A stretch of DNA of 14,934 nt from CAZTVF01 sp964616985 (GTDB taxonomy: Bacteria; Planctomycetota; Phycisphaerae; SM23-33), in NCBI GenBank assembly GCA_964616985.1, contig CAZTVF010000126.1, positions 1 through 14,934 of the forward strand. Reading direction: 5' to 3'. The notes beneath the pieces were generated by a model, which saw only the letters and a program-made list of their open reading frames with translations, made no database searches and was not told where the DNA came from. Positions within the stretch are counted from its first letter, which is position 1, and every line of letters begins with the position of its first letter. Below are positions 14,008 through 14,934 of this stretch, piece after piece. Both the position numbers and the translations under genes were made by a program.

Positions 14008-14934
14008 AGCTTCCCCCGAAATTCGACACTAAAAGGTTTCTACCAATGGCAGATCCTTCCGAGGCATCCGTTCCCAGCAGCCTAATTTGGCACTCGCCCA
14101 GTCGAGACTCCTCCGGGTCGATGCCGCTGGGCAACGGCGATATCGGCCTCAATGTCTGGGTTGAGGAAAACGGCGACCTGCTATTCTATCTCAGCAAGAC
14201 CGATGCGTGGGATGAGAAGGCCCAGTTGCTGAAGCTTGGCCGCATCCGTGTCTCCCTATCGCCCAATCCCTTCGTCACCGGCGCCGTCTTCCGCCAGGAA
14301 CTCGACCTTGCCGCTGGCGCAGTCCGCATCATATCCACTCACCGTTCACCATTCACTCTCCTCCTCTGGGTCGATGTCAACCGGCCCGTCGTGCGGGTTG
14401 AGATCGAGGCCGATCGCCCGGTCGAGGTGCGGGTGGCGCTGGACCACTGGCGCACGGACGAGACGATCGTCAAGGATGCCGGCGGCGATGTCATCTGGTG
14501 CCACCGCAATACGTCCTCCTGCTGGGCCGCCACGCTGGAGCACCAAGACATGGCCGACTGGATTCCGCAAGGCCGCGACCCGCTGCACAACCGCACCTTC
14601 GGCGCCCTGCTGCGCGGGGAGGGGCTGGTGCGGGAGGGCGACGCCGCCCTCCGCACGGCGACGCCGTGCACGCGGCTGGCGTTCGCCCTCCATCCGCTTA
14701 CGGCGCAGCCGGAAACGCTGGCGGCGTGGACCGAGGCCGTTTCGGCGCTGGCAGCGCGCAACGACGCGGTGTCCGATTTCGCCGCGCATACCGCCTGGTG
14801 GAAGGCGTTCTGGGAACGGAGCTATATCCGTGTCACCGGCACTCCCGAGGCGGAAGCCGTGTCCCGCGGATATGAACTGCAGCGCTTCATCAATGCCTGC
14901 GGCGGGCGCGGCGCGTTTCCGATCAAGTTCAACG
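14004..14934 (+). CDS. GH95/DUF5703-like glycosidase, 3'-truncated by window
   Basis: 310 codons visible, still open at 14934. GTG 14004 is preferred because it overlaps the previous stop (GTGA) and has GGAGG at 13990-13994, 9 nt upstream. ATG 14046, with AAGG at 14033, is a real alternative and would remove 14 residues. The N-terminus (LIWHSPSRDSSGSMPLGNGD, IGLNVWVEENGDLLFYLSKTDAW) is the hallmark of DUF5703-type proteins, related to GH95 alpha-L-fucosidases. The end of the visible part (AVSRGYELQRFINACGGRGAFPIKFN) fits the entry to an (alpha/alpha)6 barrel catalytic domain. The catalytic residues are outside the window. It probably removes alpha-linked fucose or galactose. A 3-unit heptad repeat lies at 14337-14357. 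Confidence 0.82.
   Translation, partial: MKLPPKFDTKRFLPMADPSEASVPSSLIWHSPSRDSSGSMPLGNGDIGLNVWVEENGDLLFYLSKTDAWDEKAQLLKLGRIRVSLSPNPFVTGAVFRQELDLAAGAVRIISTHRSPFTLLLWVDVNRPVVRVEIEADRPVEVRVALDHWRTDETIVKDAGGDVIWCHRNTSSCWAATLEHQDMADWIPQGRDPLHNRTFGALLRGEGLVREGDAALRTATPCTRLAFALHPLTAQPETLAAWTEAVSALAARNDAVSDFAAHTAWWKAFWERSYIRVTGTPEAEAVSRGYELQRFINACGGRGAFPIKFN
14337..14357 (+). repeat. Three tandem 7-bp units (NNTCACY) in the GH95/DUF5703-like gene
   Basis: The units are ACTCACC, GTTCACC and ATTCACT, all with TCAC at positions 3-6, the same type as the array at 671-712. The 21 bp keep the frame and encode roughly THRSPFT in a loop of the N-terminal beta-sandwich. Confidence 0.7.

Overview
The window is GC-rich and densely packed. 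It looks like a piece of a carbohydrate-catabolism locus from a bacterium of the PVC type (Planctomycetota, Lentisphaerota, Kiritimatiellota or a close relative). That placement is inference: it rests on the mix of GH38-like, GH2, GHL6-like, parallel beta-helix and GH95/DUF5703-like enzymes with duplicated uroporphyrinogen-decarboxylase-like proteins, and on a transposase remnant and integrase-like pieces of a style I associate with planctomycetes. No rRNA, tRNA or CRISPR array was seen.

Left block (1-6246, + strand): a tightly coupled operon. It runs from the C-terminal part of a GH38-like protein (cut by the window edge) through an alpha/alpha-toroid protein, a UroD-like protein, a GH2 glycosidase with both catalytic glutamates, and a second UroD-like protein. 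Each junction is a 3-4 nt stop/start overlap. A sixth gene starts at 6172 behind a strong Shine-Dalgarno but is cut off after 24 codons.

Middle block (about 6232-8502): a scrambled accessory island. It holds the N-terminal remnant of an rve-type transposase on the + strand. On the - strand is a three-gene coupled set: an orphan DNA methyltransferase, an 88-aa coiled-coil protein, and a 47-aa stub resembling the N-terminus of a recombinase. The right-hand side ends in a + strand coding remnant (about 8200-8502) resembling the C-terminus of FAD-dependent oxidoreductases common in such sugar clusters. The simplest reading is that mobile DNA entered and eroded the last gene or genes of the left operon.

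Right block (8540-14934): an AraC-family regulator on the - strand diverges from a second + strand operon. That operon encodes a half-size DMT/EamA-type membrane protein, a GHL6-like glycosidase with a trimerisation-type domain, a right-handed beta-helix protein (possibly GH141-like), and the N-terminal part of a GH95/DUF5703-like enzyme that runs off the window.

Together the genes suggest breakdown of a complex, perhaps fucosylated or O-methylated, glycan. None of the enzymes with visible starts has an evident signal peptide, so they probably act on imported oligosaccharides. The UroD-like pair could mark a methyl-transfer step, but this is a hypothesis. Three enzyme genes carry short in-frame repeat arrays (671-712, 3868-3897, 14337-14357) that look like inserted micro-repeats.
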